From JBLIRR01 sp049472395 (lineage in GTDB: Bacteria; SZUA-182; DTGQ01; JBLIRR01), in contig JBLIRR010000027.1 of the NCBI GenBank assembly GCA_049472395.1, positions 1-64,000 of the forward strand: DNA of 64,000 nucleotides. The letters run 5' to 3'. The position numbers and the translations under genes were made by a program. Shown one piece after another: positions 53,197 through 62,451 of this stretch (the first letter of the stretch is position 1; each line of letters begins with the position of its first letter). The notes beneath the pieces are model-generated. The model saw only the letters and a program-made list of their open reading frames with translations. It did not search any database and was not told the DNA's origin.

Positions 53197-53333
53197 TTGA
53201 ATGACGGGGCAATCGCATGAAAAATTTTAAAGCCCCTTCTGGATAAAAACAACTTAGCGCATATACACTTTGAACTCTGAACCTGTGAACGAATACTCAA
53301 AATTTTTCATGCGATTGTCCTAACTTGAATGAC
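53197..53333. mobile_element. MITE-like element with terminal inverted repeats and 9-bp flanking repeats
   Basis: Terminal inverted repeats of 22 bases with one mismatch lie at 53207-53228 and 53299-53320 (core CAATCGCATGAAAAATTTT). They are bracketed by TTGAATGAC at 53197-53205 and 53325-53333, which could be a 9-bp target duplication. The element is about 120 bp and has no gene. A second single end occurs at 26355. GGGGC (53206-53210) and GCCCC (53232-53236) may form an inner hairpin. Confidence 0.65.
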
Positions 53334-53351
53334 TGACTTTGAGACATTTTT

Positions 53352-53377
53352 TTCTATGTATGGTACTATACATAGAA
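53352..53377. promoter_or_regulatory. Perfect 10-bp palindrome at the start of the membrane gene
   Basis: TTCTATGTAT (53352-53361) and ATACATAGAA (53368-53377) are exact complements separated by six bases. The arm ends directly before the ATG at 53378. It may be an operator or a hairpin controlling translation. Confidence 0.5.
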
Positions 53378-55633
53378 ATGTGCATCAGGGATACTATCAG
53401 ATATAACGTTCACTTCCATATTAACCGTGTCGTAATCTCCAAGTGCCTCCTATTTATTGCTATGCTTATTTCGACAGGTATTCCTTTTATTCTCTCAAGA
53501 AAGTTAATATTACCATCCAGGGCCATACTGGCAAGCGGATTTTTAGCATTTGTCTCATGTATTCTCCTATGGCGCGATTTTCTTAAACTAGAGCGAAATA
53601 AGCTCCTTCTGTCAGCCGGTATATTCCTTCTCATCCTCGCTATTTCCCGCAGACACTTTATCCCACCCTCCAATTATGAAATCTATGATCTTTTCTTTAG
53701 TGCAGCTGCACTTTTTTTTCTATATCACCCATCATACATAAAGGACCTTTTCTTGTTTACCTCGATCATGATTGCGCCACTTTCCTTTGCACGCCTTTAC
53801 GGATTTATGCCCTCTGCCCCCGTGCGCTTCCTATTATTGATCGCCGGCACTGGCGGAGCGATGATAGCGCCCACAATCAAAGCATGCCTGGTACGTATAA
53901 AAAGGAGGAGCTTTGATATTTTCCTTTATATTCTCTTCCCCTTACTTGTTGCTCTGTGTTCCTTTTTGATGATAAGCTTTTCCAAAGGATATCGTAAAAG
54001 CGGCCGTGTTCTCTTTGATATTGGCCACGGAAGCACGCAAAGCCCGCAGCTTGACTATAATAAAGAGCTTTATAAAAGCGCGGAATTCGGGCATGCAAAG
54101 CTCGTGAGACTTATTGCACGCTCGCATTTTCAGATTGACTATTGCACTGCTATAACCCGTGAGGTCCTCGCCGAGGCAAGCATCTTAGTGCTTATTATGC
54201 CATCCCTCCCCTACGAACCCTCTGAGATTGACGCAATAAAAGAATTTGTTGCACATGGCGGAGGATTGCTTGTCATTGGAGATCATACTGATATCAACCA
54301 GGTGCGCAGCGCATGTAATCCTGTTATTAAAGAATTTGGTATCCATATGCGATTTGATACCATATGGATATATACGAATGACCGGATGAATCTGGAATAT
54401 AAAAATCACCCTGCCCTTTTTGATCTTGAAAAGGTCAATTTCAGTGTAGGGGCCTCTCTTGATATCACTCACCCTGCCCAAGCCGTCATCAGGACAAAAT
54501 ATGGGATCTTCTCCGACCAGGGAGACCCGGATAATAAAAACCATGGCTACCTGGGAAATTCTACATTGGATAAAGGAGAGAAAACTCATGATTTATGTTT
54601 AGTTGCAGAATCACGCTATGGAAGAGGCAGGGTGTATGTTATGGGGGATTCCTCGTATTTTCAAAATGCGTCATTATATCAAAACTGGATATATGCATGC
54701 CGCCTTTTTGATTGGCTCAATCATGCTCATAAAGCTCCCTCTGGGGAAAAGTGGGCCCTCGGAATTCTCTTACTGAGTGTATCAATTATATGCGCTTTCG
54801 CTCTACTGTATACCTCATGGCCTCCATTCTTATTGCCTCTTCTCTTACTCTCTCTCATGGGTGCCCTATGGTCAGCAGAATTTTCAAATATACTCAGGTT
54901 CCCTCTGCCCCATACACCATTTAGTTCGATCCTCATCGATATGGCCCATCATAATGAATATCCCCTTTATTGGATAAATAGGGAAAAATCTGATACCAAT
55001 ATTGATGGTGTGGTAAACCAGATAATACGAGAGGGGTTTTACCCGGTAATTGAATCCAGCGCCCCCTTTACTCTTGAAAAATTGTCTGAACATAAGGCAG
55101 TATTTATTATTTGCCCTAATACACCCTTTCATATAAATGAAATAAAGGCATTGGAGCGCTTTGTAGAAAAGGGAGGGGGAGTGCTTCTTGTTGAAGGGCC
55201 GAGGAAATGGGCGCAGGCGCTTCCCTTATGGGGCCAATTCGGGCTTTTTAAAGACAGATATCCCCTCGCTGCCCACATGCCTGTTTTATCTCCCTTAGGG
55301 CTTCCTATCCGTCTACCTTACGGAAACTTTAAGGCCGACTTTATCCCTCATCCGATTACCTATGGCATCTCTGAAATAAATATGGTGAATCCATGCGAAA
55401 TACGGGGAGGCCACCCCCTTGCCTTCATTAAGAATATACCGGTGATCAATGCCAAAGAAATCGGCAGAGGAAGAATTTGTGCCATAGGTGATGATCGATT
55501 TTTTGCCAACTATATGACAGAATTTGAAGGAAACATTATGGATACTAATAAGATTCACTTACTCCTTAACATAATCTCCTATCTAACACACAAAGGTCCC
55601 TCTTCCCTGCCCTCTGGTTCATTACTCAAATGA
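53378..55633 (+). CDS. Membrane protein with two amidotransferase-like domains (copy 1)
   Basis: This protein is about 751 aa from ATG 53378; the frame extends to a TTG at 53339. About six N-terminal membrane helices (15-210) precede a soluble GATase-like domain (about 220-455) with RVLFDIGHGSTQSP, LVLIMPSLPYEPSEIDAIKEF and HGGGLLVIGDHTD. Further helices (about 460-515) and a second such domain follow, with VFIICPNTPFHINEIKALERF and KGGGVLLVEGP. The fold resembles DUF4350/GldG-type domains, which lack the amidotransferase Cys, so it is probably binding rather than catalytic. The stop overlaps the next gene (ATGA), a paralogue. Function unknown. Confidence 0.72.
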   Translation: MCIRDTIRYNVHFHINRVVISKCLLFIAMLISTGIPFILSRKLILPSRAILASGFLAFVSCILLWRDFLKLERNKLLLSAGIFLLILAISRRHFIPPSNYEIYDLFFSAAALFFLYHPSYIKDLFLFTSIMIAPLSFARLYGFMPSAPVRFLLLIAGTGGAMIAPTIKACLVRIKRRSFDIFLYILFPLLVALCSFLMISFSKGYRKSGRVLFDIGHGSTQSPQLDYNKELYKSAEFGHAKLVRLIARSHFQIDYCTAITREVLAEASILVLIMPSLPYEPSEIDAIKEFVAHGGGLLVIGDHTDINQVRSACNPVIKEFGIHMRFDTIWIYTNDRMNLEYKNHPALFDLEKVNFSVGASLDITHPAQAVIRTKYGIFSDQGDPDNKNHGYLGNSTLDKGEKTHDLCLVAESRYGRGRVYVMGDSSYFQNASLYQNWIYACRLFDWLNHAHKAPSGEKWALGILLLSVSIICAFALLYTSWPPFLLPLLLLSLMGALWSAEFSNILRFPLPHTPFSSILIDMAHHNEYPLYWINREKSDTNIDGVVNQIIREGFYPVIESSAPFTLEKLSEHKAVFIICPNTPFHINEIKALERFVEKGGGVLLVEGPRKWAQALPLWGQFGLFKDRYPLAAHMPVLSPLGLPIRLPYGNFKADFIPHPITYGISEINMVNPCEIRGGHPLAFIKNIPVINAKEIGRGRICAIGDDRFFANYMTEFEGNIMDTNKIHLLLNIISYLTHKGPSSLPSGSLLK

Positions 55634-58131
55634 AATCAGGACTCAGGGAAGGGAAAAAAGAAATCCGCTTCGAGCATATTCGCCTCATAGCTCAACTCGT
55701 GTGTATATGGCTTCTTGTTGCCCTCTGGTGGGGATCTGTCATGCTCGCCCCTATGCAAATTCATAATACACAAGTCACGCATGACTTACTATTTTTTGCA
55801 CTAGGCTTTATTATTTTTCAAAGCATTGCCTCATGGAAAAAATCGAACCTTTTTCTTCTCCTCCCGACAGGTCTTGCCATAGGAATCAGCCACGCTGCAA
55901 TGAAATCCATGCGGGGTCTACCCAAAGCGGGCGCGGATTTTTTTGCCCCCCAGATTTCACTCATTCAGAATCTTTTCGGGGTTCACACAAGCGCACTATC
56001 CGGAACATTGATCTTTCAAGGGAAAAAGATTACATGTGACCTTATGAAAATGGGTTTTTTTCTGTTCATCACTTTTACTCTCACATTTTTAGCACTCATT
56101 ATTATCACAAAGATGGCGATACGAAAAAAAATTATTCTCATTTTAGTGAGTGTTCTTATTCATTATTTTTATTTTCTTGGACGATTCTCCCTTATCGCGG
56201 CTTTTACTCCAAAAGTCATGGGTGCGGGACTTTTCCCCTTCAATCTGTTCTTTTGGAGAATAGCTCTTCTTACGTATCTTCCGTTGATTGTGCTCTGGTT
56301 TTTTCTCCTCTATGAATGTGATCTAAAGTGTGTCACTCCTCTCATTCCACGACGTTATAAGCCACGAAAAATTACCATGAATGAGGTGTATCCATGTCTC
56401 CTTTTTCTTGCTATAGGTATTTGTTTTGCCCTGTCATATTATTTTTATGGATTTATCCAGCATCAAAAGATACATTGTATAATCGATGAAATCCACAGTG
56501 ATTGGGAATCAAGCCTTATTGACTTTAATGAGAATATCTTCGGGTCTTTGGCTGAAAACAGTTATCATTCTTTTCTCGATTATTTAAGACATTTTTATGC
56601 CGTAACAATTCTTGATAATGCACGCCACCTACCTCCTCCTCAATTAGATGGCGTCAAGGTCAGTTATGCTGATACCATTACGTCTTCTTTACTTGCTACC
56701 TTAAAAAATTCTTATCCTGGGACTCATCCGGTGCTTATCCTCAAATGTATTACTACTCCCTTTTCACAAGAAGAGATAAGTGCTCTCAAAAATTTCGTGT
56801 ATGAGGGGGGGAGCCTTTTTCTCATAGGAGATCATTCTGATGTATTTTTTATGAATAAGAACATCAATGAATTGGCACACCACTTCGGCATTCGCTTTGA
56901 ACAAAACTCAACCTATTTTATCGACGGAGGGTGGATTATCAGTACTACATCCTTCTACAGGAATCATCCTGCAACACATCATTTAGATATGTTTATATGG
57001 GCTACAGGCGACTCTCTCACCTTATCGCCATCCGCTTTTCCTCTCATATGCTCGCATCCTGTATGCTTTGCAGATGAGGTGAATTATTTCTTTGATAATT
57101 TTTTCGGTAATAAACGGGTGGACCCTTCGGAAATCTTCGGAAGTTTTGTTCTTATGGCAGGCTCCCATTATGGGAAGGGAAAAATAATTGCCTTTTCCGA
57201 TTCTACATGCTTCAATAATTACTTAATGTTTAGTGTCGGCCGAAGGGCTTTACTATCCGGGACATTGAGCTGGCTTTCAGATAAAGGACACCTGAATCCT
57301 TTCCTTGTGTGTGCACTGCTCCTTTTATGCCTCGTACCATTTGTGTGTATGCACAAAAGAGGATCAGATACTCTTACATTCGTATATATCACCACCGCGG
57401 CATTGGTGAGTGGCTTAGCCCTCGGCTATTTTTTGAGCTTCGTGCTCAATCATGCCTTGTATCCCATGCCGCACCCTCTATTGCCCATGCCCCCCCAAGT
57501 CGTTATTGATGCAAGCCATAATCCCCGATACTGCCTAAGTTTCGGCAATAGTGAGTGGTTTCTTTCACCAACAAGCTACGATAACCTTTTATTTAATTGT
57601 GGACGGATCGACCTCTTCCCCCGGATTCATTATAAAGGACCCCTTACTGCATCACGCAGTGAAGAGAAATCCTGCCTCATTATAGCCTCCCCACAAAAGA
57701 ATTTTTGCAGAAAAGAGCAAGAAGATATTCAATTATATATAAAGAAAGGGGGGGCGTTGCTATTGATTGAGGGGTCACACAATGACTCAACGATTAATCA
57801 GATAGCACATTTATTTAATATTCATTTTCACTTGCGTCCTTCGAGCCATATAATTAGCTCTTCCGGGGTCGACGGGTGCTCAGTTCTTTATCACTATCGC
57901 AATACCCCAATTATTTCTTATAAGCAGGAAGGCAAAGGATTTATCGTTATAGTAAGCGATGATGCTCTTTTTATGAAAAAAAATTCCAGCTTACTCGGAA
58001 AAGAGCTCGTTACCTTACAGTGCAGTATAATAAAAGCCCTTGTCACTCATGATGCGACAATCCTGAAAACCATGAACTGGGATTTTCTTGATAAATTCTA
58101 TGCGAACGTGTTAGCCATTTCACCTGATTAA
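55630..58131 (+). CDS. Membrane protein with exosortase-like N-terminus and two amidotransferase-like domains (copy 2)
   Basis: This 833-aa paralogue of the upstream protein has a different N-terminus. About eight membrane helices (20-290) include GKKITCDLMKMG (Cys about 136), then AIRKKIILILVSVLIHYFYFLGRFSL. The order G-x-x-I-x-C ... R ... GR resembles exosortase/archaeosortase enzymes (AC-S-G and N-x-x-R motifs), but the Ser is missing and no clear His follows. Two GATase-like domains follow (about 310-560, with EGGSLFLIGDHSD; and 620-830, with KKGGALLLIEGSH) with helices between. It may be a degenerate or divergent sorting enzyme or only a membrane scaffold. It is co-translated with copy 1. 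Confidence 0.65.
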   Translation: MKSGLREGKKEIRFEHIRLIAQLVCIWLLVALWWGSVMLAPMQIHNTQVTHDLLFFALGFIIFQSIASWKKSNLFLLLPTGLAIGISHAAMKSMRGLPKAGADFFAPQISLIQNLFGVHTSALSGTLIFQGKKITCDLMKMGFFLFITFTLTFLALIIITKMAIRKKIILILVSVLIHYFYFLGRFSLIAAFTPKVMGAGLFPFNLFFWRIALLTYLPLIVLWFFLLYECDLKCVTPLIPRRYKPRKITMNEVYPCLLFLAIGICFALSYYFYGFIQHQKIHCIIDEIHSDWESSLIDFNENIFGSLAENSYHSFLDYLRHFYAVTILDNARHLPPPQLDGVKVSYADTITSSLLATLKNSYPGTHPVLILKCITTPFSQEEISALKNFVYEGGSLFLIGDHSDVFFMNKNINELAHHFGIRFEQNSTYFIDGGWIISTTSFYRNHPATHHLDMFIWATGDSLTLSPSAFPLICSHPVCFADEVNYFFDNFFGNKRVDPSEIFGSFVLMAGSHYGKGKIIAFSDSTCFNNYLMFSVGRRALLSGTLSWLSDKGHLNPFLVCALLLLCLVPFVCMHKRGSDTLTFVYITTAALVSGLALGYFLSFVLNHALYPMPHPLLPMPPQVVIDASHNPRYCLSFGNSEWFLSPTSYDNLLFNCGRIDLFPRIHYKGPLTASRSEEKSCLIIASPQKNFCRKEQEDIQLYIKKGGALLLIEGSHNDSTINQIAHLFNIHFHLRPSSHIISSSGVDGCSVLYHYRNTPIISYKQEGKGFIVIVSDDALFMKKNSSLLGKELVTLQCSIIKALVTHDATILKTMNWDFLDKFYANVLAISPD

Positions 58132-58308
58132 TTTCTTCCCTACCCGATAATTCTCCCTCAATTTCTCGATAAGGAAGTGAGAATATTAAGGCATGGTATA
58201 TACCTGACGGGGCGGAGCTGTGTATAGTGTCAGCCGATATTTTACACTCAATATACCGAAAATATAGTGAAAAATATCTCGTCACGATTATAAGCCAGGA
58301 TACTTTGA

Positions 58309-60174
58309 ATGAATCAAGAGCATAATAAAGCAGAAAAAAGTAACTTCAAACGAATTAATGTACTCGGATTATTTAGTGGAGCCATAAGTCTCACCTTTAT
58401 TATCGCTGCAGTCATTCTCTATTGTCATTATGAAAAAAAAGCAGGTGAGAGGCTCATTTTAGAGGATGGTACAGCTTTGTGCCACCTTATCACGGACGCG
58501 GCACGTCAAGAATATTTTGGAGAAAGCAGTAAAATAAATCACAATCTTATTGATTATGTTGTTCGAGAAAAAAGATTGATGTATTGCCTGATAAGCGATA
58601 GCAACCTTACCCCTTTCCTGCAATTAGGGAGCGACCAGCCCCTTAATGATACAAAAATTATTCAAAATGCATGGAATTCTGAATACCTCTTAATTCAAAA
58701 ATATACTATGAAAGACAAGAATAATAAAGAAATTTACGAGTTCTCAAAACCCATATATCACAATGGCGAAAAGGTGGGACTTGTAAGGATCGGTCTTTAT
58801 TTATCAAATTATATTCACCTGAACAGAAGCACCGGTTATATACTCACATTAATAACCCTTGCCTTTTTCATCCTTGTTTTTATTTTCTACCATTTAATAA
58901 AGAGGTTGCTTGCTCCTATATTCCAAATGAAACAGGAACTGACCAAAATGATTGTTGAAGAACATGAATTTTCAGAGCTTGAAATCTCTTTTGCAGGTGA
59001 AATTGGCCAGCTTGCCAATAAGATGAATCAATTTTTACAGGTGCAGCAAGAGAGAATTAAGGATTTAGAGATGGCTAATTGCGAATTGGATGTAGCGAAT
59101 AAGATTTTTATCTATGAAAAAAGCCGGATAAGGGTTGTTCTTGATAACTTAAAAATAGGGCTTGTGCTCATCGACTCTACTGGCAAGGTGATAATGTTTA
59201 ATAAACGCGCGAATCATTTTCTCAAAATGGATTTGCAGGAGTATATTGATAAACCCTGGGAAGAGGTGCTTGAAGATCAAGATCCAGCCCTGGTTAACCT
59301 ATTTAATGAATTTTGTCAAAAAGGGAGCATCTATGGGCATGATTCAGTGGAAATTGAGAGTCCCCATATTGATGCCGCAACGGTATTATGTCATGATTGC
59401 TTTTATCTACTGGATGAGAGGGATAAATCCCTTGGCGTTCTGTGGACCATATCTGACATTACCTCCCTAAAACAGGCTGAATTATCACGACATGAATTTG
59501 TAAATCATGTAGCCCATGAATTGAAAACCCCTCTGAATACACTTCGCTCTTATAGCGAAATGCTTCTTGATAATGAAGTGGAGAATGAGGAAAGCAAAAA
59601 GGAATTTTTCAATAGTATCAATGAAGAGGCGATCAGATTATCCCGGTTAATTAATAACCTTTTGAATATAACCAAAATTGAGATCCCTAATCCAAAGGTC
59701 AGTAAGACGCTTATTAAGATGGATAAATTATTAATGGATTGTTACAAAGCTGTGCAACCACAAGCGCTTAATAAACAGATACATTTCTTGTATGATATAC
59801 CAGACAAAATACCTAATATGCTCTTGGATAAAGATTTAATCGAAGTGGCTATCCTTAACCTGTTAACGAACGCTATAAAGTATACACCCAACAATGGAAA
59901 GGTCATGTTAAAGGTATTACTTGAGGAAAACAGTGTCCTTATTCGGGTGACTGACAATGGTATGGGAATTGCCGATTCTGAGATTGACTATATCTTTGAT
60001 AAATTCTTTCGATCTTCAAGAGATGAAATTAGAACAGAATCAGGGACCGGCTTGGGATTATCCTTAGCTATGAGTATTGTCAAGCTGCATAATGGAGATA
60101 TCAAAGCGGAAAGCAAAGTGGGGAAAGGCAGTTCATTTACCATGACCCTCCCCATAGAAGAAGTGTATATATAA
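58309..60174 (+). CDS. Membrane sensor histidine kinase
   Basis: This 621-aa kinase has two membrane helices (about 18-42 and 176-200), a periplasmic sensor of about 130 residues between them, a HAMP-like/coiled linker, a PAS domain (about 280-385), HisKA with VAHELKTPLNTLRSYSE (His about 403) and HATPase_c (NLLTNAIKYTPNNG, DNGMGIAD, GTGLGLSLAMS). It is followed by a single-domain REC protein 18 bases later, then HD-GYP and STAS genes, forming a signalling operon. The 58132-58308 leader has no clear promoter hexamers. Confidence 0.92.
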   Translation: MNQEHNKAEKSNFKRINVLGLFSGAISLTFIIAAVILYCHYEKKAGERLILEDGTALCHLITDAARQEYFGESSKINHNLIDYVVREKRLMYCLISDSNLTPFLQLGSDQPLNDTKIIQNAWNSEYLLIQKYTMKDKNNKEIYEFSKPIYHNGEKVGLVRIGLYLSNYIHLNRSTGYILTLITLAFFILVFIFYHLIKRLLAPIFQMKQELTKMIVEEHEFSELEISFAGEIGQLANKMNQFLQVQQERIKDLEMANCELDVANKIFIYEKSRIRVVLDNLKIGLVLIDSTGKVIMFNKRANHFLKMDLQEYIDKPWEEVLEDQDPALVNLFNEFCQKGSIYGHDSVEIESPHIDAATVLCHDCFYLLDERDKSLGVLWTISDITSLKQAELSRHEFVNHVAHELKTPLNTLRSYSEMLLDNEVENEESKKEFFNSINEEAIRLSRLINNLLNITKIEIPNPKVSKTLIKMDKLLMDCYKAVQPQALNKQIHFLYDIPDKIPNMLLDKDLIEVAILNLLTNAIKYTPNNGKVMLKVLLEENSVLIRVTDNGMGIADSEIDYIFDKFFRSSRDEIRTESGTGLGLSLAMSIVKLHNGDIKAESKVGKGSSFTMTLPIEEVYI

Positions 60175-60192
60175 CTCTTTATAGGCATCAGG

Positions 60193-60570
60193 ATGGAAAA
60201 AAAGAAGATTTTAATTGCTGATGATGAACCGTATGTCCTCAAAGTAGCAAAAATAAAATTCGGCAATGCCGGGTATGACGTGACTACTGTTAACAACGGG
60301 CTCAAGGCCTTAGAGAATATGCATTCCTTAAGGCCTGATGTTCTCATCACTGATATTAATATGCCTCTTTTGACTGGCAAGGAATTGTGCATGCGCACGA
60401 ATTGCCTGAACGATGAAAAAGAATTCCTTACTATCGTTGTGACATCCCGTATTGGAGAAAGGGATGAAGAATGGGCTCAGTCTTTACAAAATACCATACT
60501 TCTTGAAAAACCATTTAGTCCGAAAGAGATGCTAAAAATTATTACGCACTATTTTTCACGTAGAGGGTAA
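60193..60570 (+). CDS. Single-domain response regulator
   Basis: This 125-aa stand-alone receiver has DDE-type acidic residues (IADDEP, about 9-13), phospho-Asp 54 in LITDINMP, Thr/Ser in VVTSRI and Lys 106 in LLEKPF. It has no output domain, so it likely passes the signal by protein contact, perhaps to the HD-GYP or STAS protein in the same operon. It follows the kinase by 18 bases and precedes the HD-GYP gene by 8. A CheY-like role is possible. Confidence 0.92.
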   Translation: MEKKKILIADDEPYVLKVAKIKFGNAGYDVTTVNNGLKALENMHSLRPDVLITDINMPLLTGKELCMRTNCLNDEKEFLTIVVTSRIGERDEEWAQSLQNTILLEKPFSPKEMLKIITHYFSRRG

Positions 60571-60578
60571 TATATATT

Positions 60579-62129
60579 ATGGAGACAATCCCTGTACCCA
60601 AAGATAAGTTTGATCATCTTGATTTTGCGCCCATAGACAAATTGCTCAAAAGCGGGTATAGATTATTCAGTCACCATCTTGAGCTCAGGGACCCATGGGG
60701 AAAGATCATCCTTTCCTATCCCTCATCAAAATCATCCTTATGTTCAAAAAAAAGTTACAAGGAATTTTTCCCCGGTGGAATAAACAATAAGAATATGGAG
60801 CCGGTTCTCTTTGACAAGGATCGATCATTGATTGGAATACCTATCGTCGCAGTTGACTCTTTTATGGGGGCATTAATTATATTGGACCAGAGCGACACGT
60901 GCCCGGAATCATTCTCGAAAAAATCATTCAAGTTCTATCAGGACATGACAAATCTCATTGCCAAGGAATACACTGCCCAGATAGAAATTATTAGCCTCAC
61001 GGAAGAATTAGCCTGTCGCTATGATGAATTAAATTTATTTTACAAACTGGGCGATTGGCTCAAAGGCATTAAAGAAATAGAGGAAAGCATCCAATTACTT
61101 ATAGAGAAAATTGCTGATACCCTTGATGTGGATAATGGTTTTATTAGCCTTCCTGAGAATGGGATCTATATATTAACCGGGATTTTCGAGGAATGGAAGG
61201 ATGAGCAACAAAAACAAGCTTACCTTAGACGATTAGGCAGTGGATTTATGAAACACTTCTCAACCCATAGAGAAGAAATAGTGTTATATGACAAGAATCA
61301 TAAAAGTAAGAATAAAAAACTTGCTCAATATTTTCCCAGAGCAATGAATCTTATCGCTGTTCCCATCCGTATAGATGATCAGCTTGAAGGCACGCTCGGC
61401 GCATTTTTTAAAGACATATCCCACAAGAAACAATTTACAACGAGTGATGTGATGTTACTTAACTCCATGTCAAAAGTAATATCCATTCTTTTAAAAAATA
61501 ATGAGCTTTATCTTAATCTCAAATCTTTATTGGTAAATATGGTTAAATGTTTTGTCTCTGCTATCGAGGCAAAAGATTATTATACACGCGGTCACTCAGA
61601 ACGGGTGAATTATATTTCAATGCTTATTGCTGATAGAATGAATTTGCCCCAAAATCTCAGAGAAAGTATTAATTGGACTTCAATTCTTCATGATATCGGT
61701 AAAATTGGTATTCCTGAATCAATCCTTACCAAACGAGGGGCGCTCACTCGTAAAGAATATGCAAAAATAAAAGAGCATCCCCAGCGCGGTTATATTATTT
61801 TAAAGCCGATTCAATCACAGTTTTCCCTTGATGGGGTACTCTATCACCAGGAGAACTATGATGGCAGCGGATATCCTAATGGACTGAAGGGAGAAGAGAT
61901 TCCTTTGAGCGCTCGAATAATAGCAGTTGCCGATACTTACGATGCTATTACAAGCCAGCGTGCCTATAGAAATAATCGCAGTCACCAGGAAGCAATTGCT
62001 GAAATAAAAAGAGTGGCAGGGAAGCAATTGGACCCTGAGATAGTAAGGATTTTTATTAAACTTATCGAAGAAAAAGGTGAAGAGATATTAAAACAAGAAA
62101 ATAGAGAAATTATTTATGAAGGTAAATGA
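60579..62129 (+). CDS. HD-GYP phosphodiesterase with N-terminal sensory domains
   Basis: This 516-aa protein has an N-terminal sensory region (about 10-130, PocR/GAF-like pattern with LCSKKSYKEFFPGG), a GAF-like middle domain (about 165-310), and an intact HD-GYP domain (about 325-500). The latter shows HSERVNYISM, SILHDIGKIGIP, KIKEHPQRGY, YHQENYDGSGYPNGL and ADTYDAITSQRAYR. These are the metal- and c-di-GMP-binding residues, so it should degrade c-di-GMP. It overlaps the STAS gene by 14 bases. With the kinase and REC protein it may be the output enzyme. Confidence 0.92.
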   Translation: METIPVPKDKFDHLDFAPIDKLLKSGYRLFSHHLELRDPWGKIILSYPSSKSSLCSKKSYKEFFPGGINNKNMEPVLFDKDRSLIGIPIVAVDSFMGALIILDQSDTCPESFSKKSFKFYQDMTNLIAKEYTAQIEIISLTEELACRYDELNLFYKLGDWLKGIKEIEESIQLLIEKIADTLDVDNGFISLPENGIYILTGIFEEWKDEQQKQAYLRRLGSGFMKHFSTHREEIVLYDKNHKSKNKKLAQYFPRAMNLIAVPIRIDDQLEGTLGAFFKDISHKKQFTTSDVMLLNSMSKVISILLKNNELYLNLKSLLVNMVKCFVSAIEAKDYYTRGHSERVNYISMLIADRMNLPQNLRESINWTSILHDIGKIGIPESILTKRGALTRKEYAKIKEHPQRGYIILKPIQSQFSLDGVLYHQENYDGSGYPNGLKGEEIPLSARIIAVADTYDAITSQRAYRNNRSHQEAIAEIKRVAGKQLDPEIVRIFIKLIEEKGEEILKQENREIIYEGK

Positions 62130-62451
62130 AAGTAAATTGGGATTGATCTCTATCCTGTCTCTGTCCGGTCAATTAACTAAGGGCAATTTAGACGAATTAG
62201 AAAAGAGCTTTAAGAATCATCTTGCCATGGGGAATATGCGTATGTTGATAGACCTCAAGGATGTGAGCTTGATTGATAGCGCCGGATTAGAGCTTCTCTG
62301 GGATAGCCTTATGAAATTTCGTAAAGTTGGTGGCAGCCTTAAACTGGCCAATCCCTCCTCGCTCATTTCCGATATTCTGCTCGCAACGAAAATGAACAAT
62401 ATTTTTGAGATTTTTTCAGACCAGGAAAAGGCGTACAGGAGTTTTCTATGA
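62116..62451 (+). CDS. STAS-domain anti-sigma-factor-antagonist-like protein
   Basis: This 111-aa protein is a single STAS domain. The phosphorylatable serine lies in LIDSAGLELLW (about 56), as in SpoIIAA/RsbV. It starts inside the HD-GYP gene and its stop overlaps the ATPase start by four bases. No matching anti-sigma kinase or PP2C phosphatase is seen nearby, so its partner is outside the window, or the nearby histidine kinase system uses it. Confidence 0.88.
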   Translation: MKVNESKLGLISILSLSGQLTKGNLDELEKSFKNHLAMGNMRMLIDLKDVSLIDSAGLELLWDSLMKFRKVGGSLKLANPSSLISDILLATKMNNIFEIFSDQEKAYRSFL

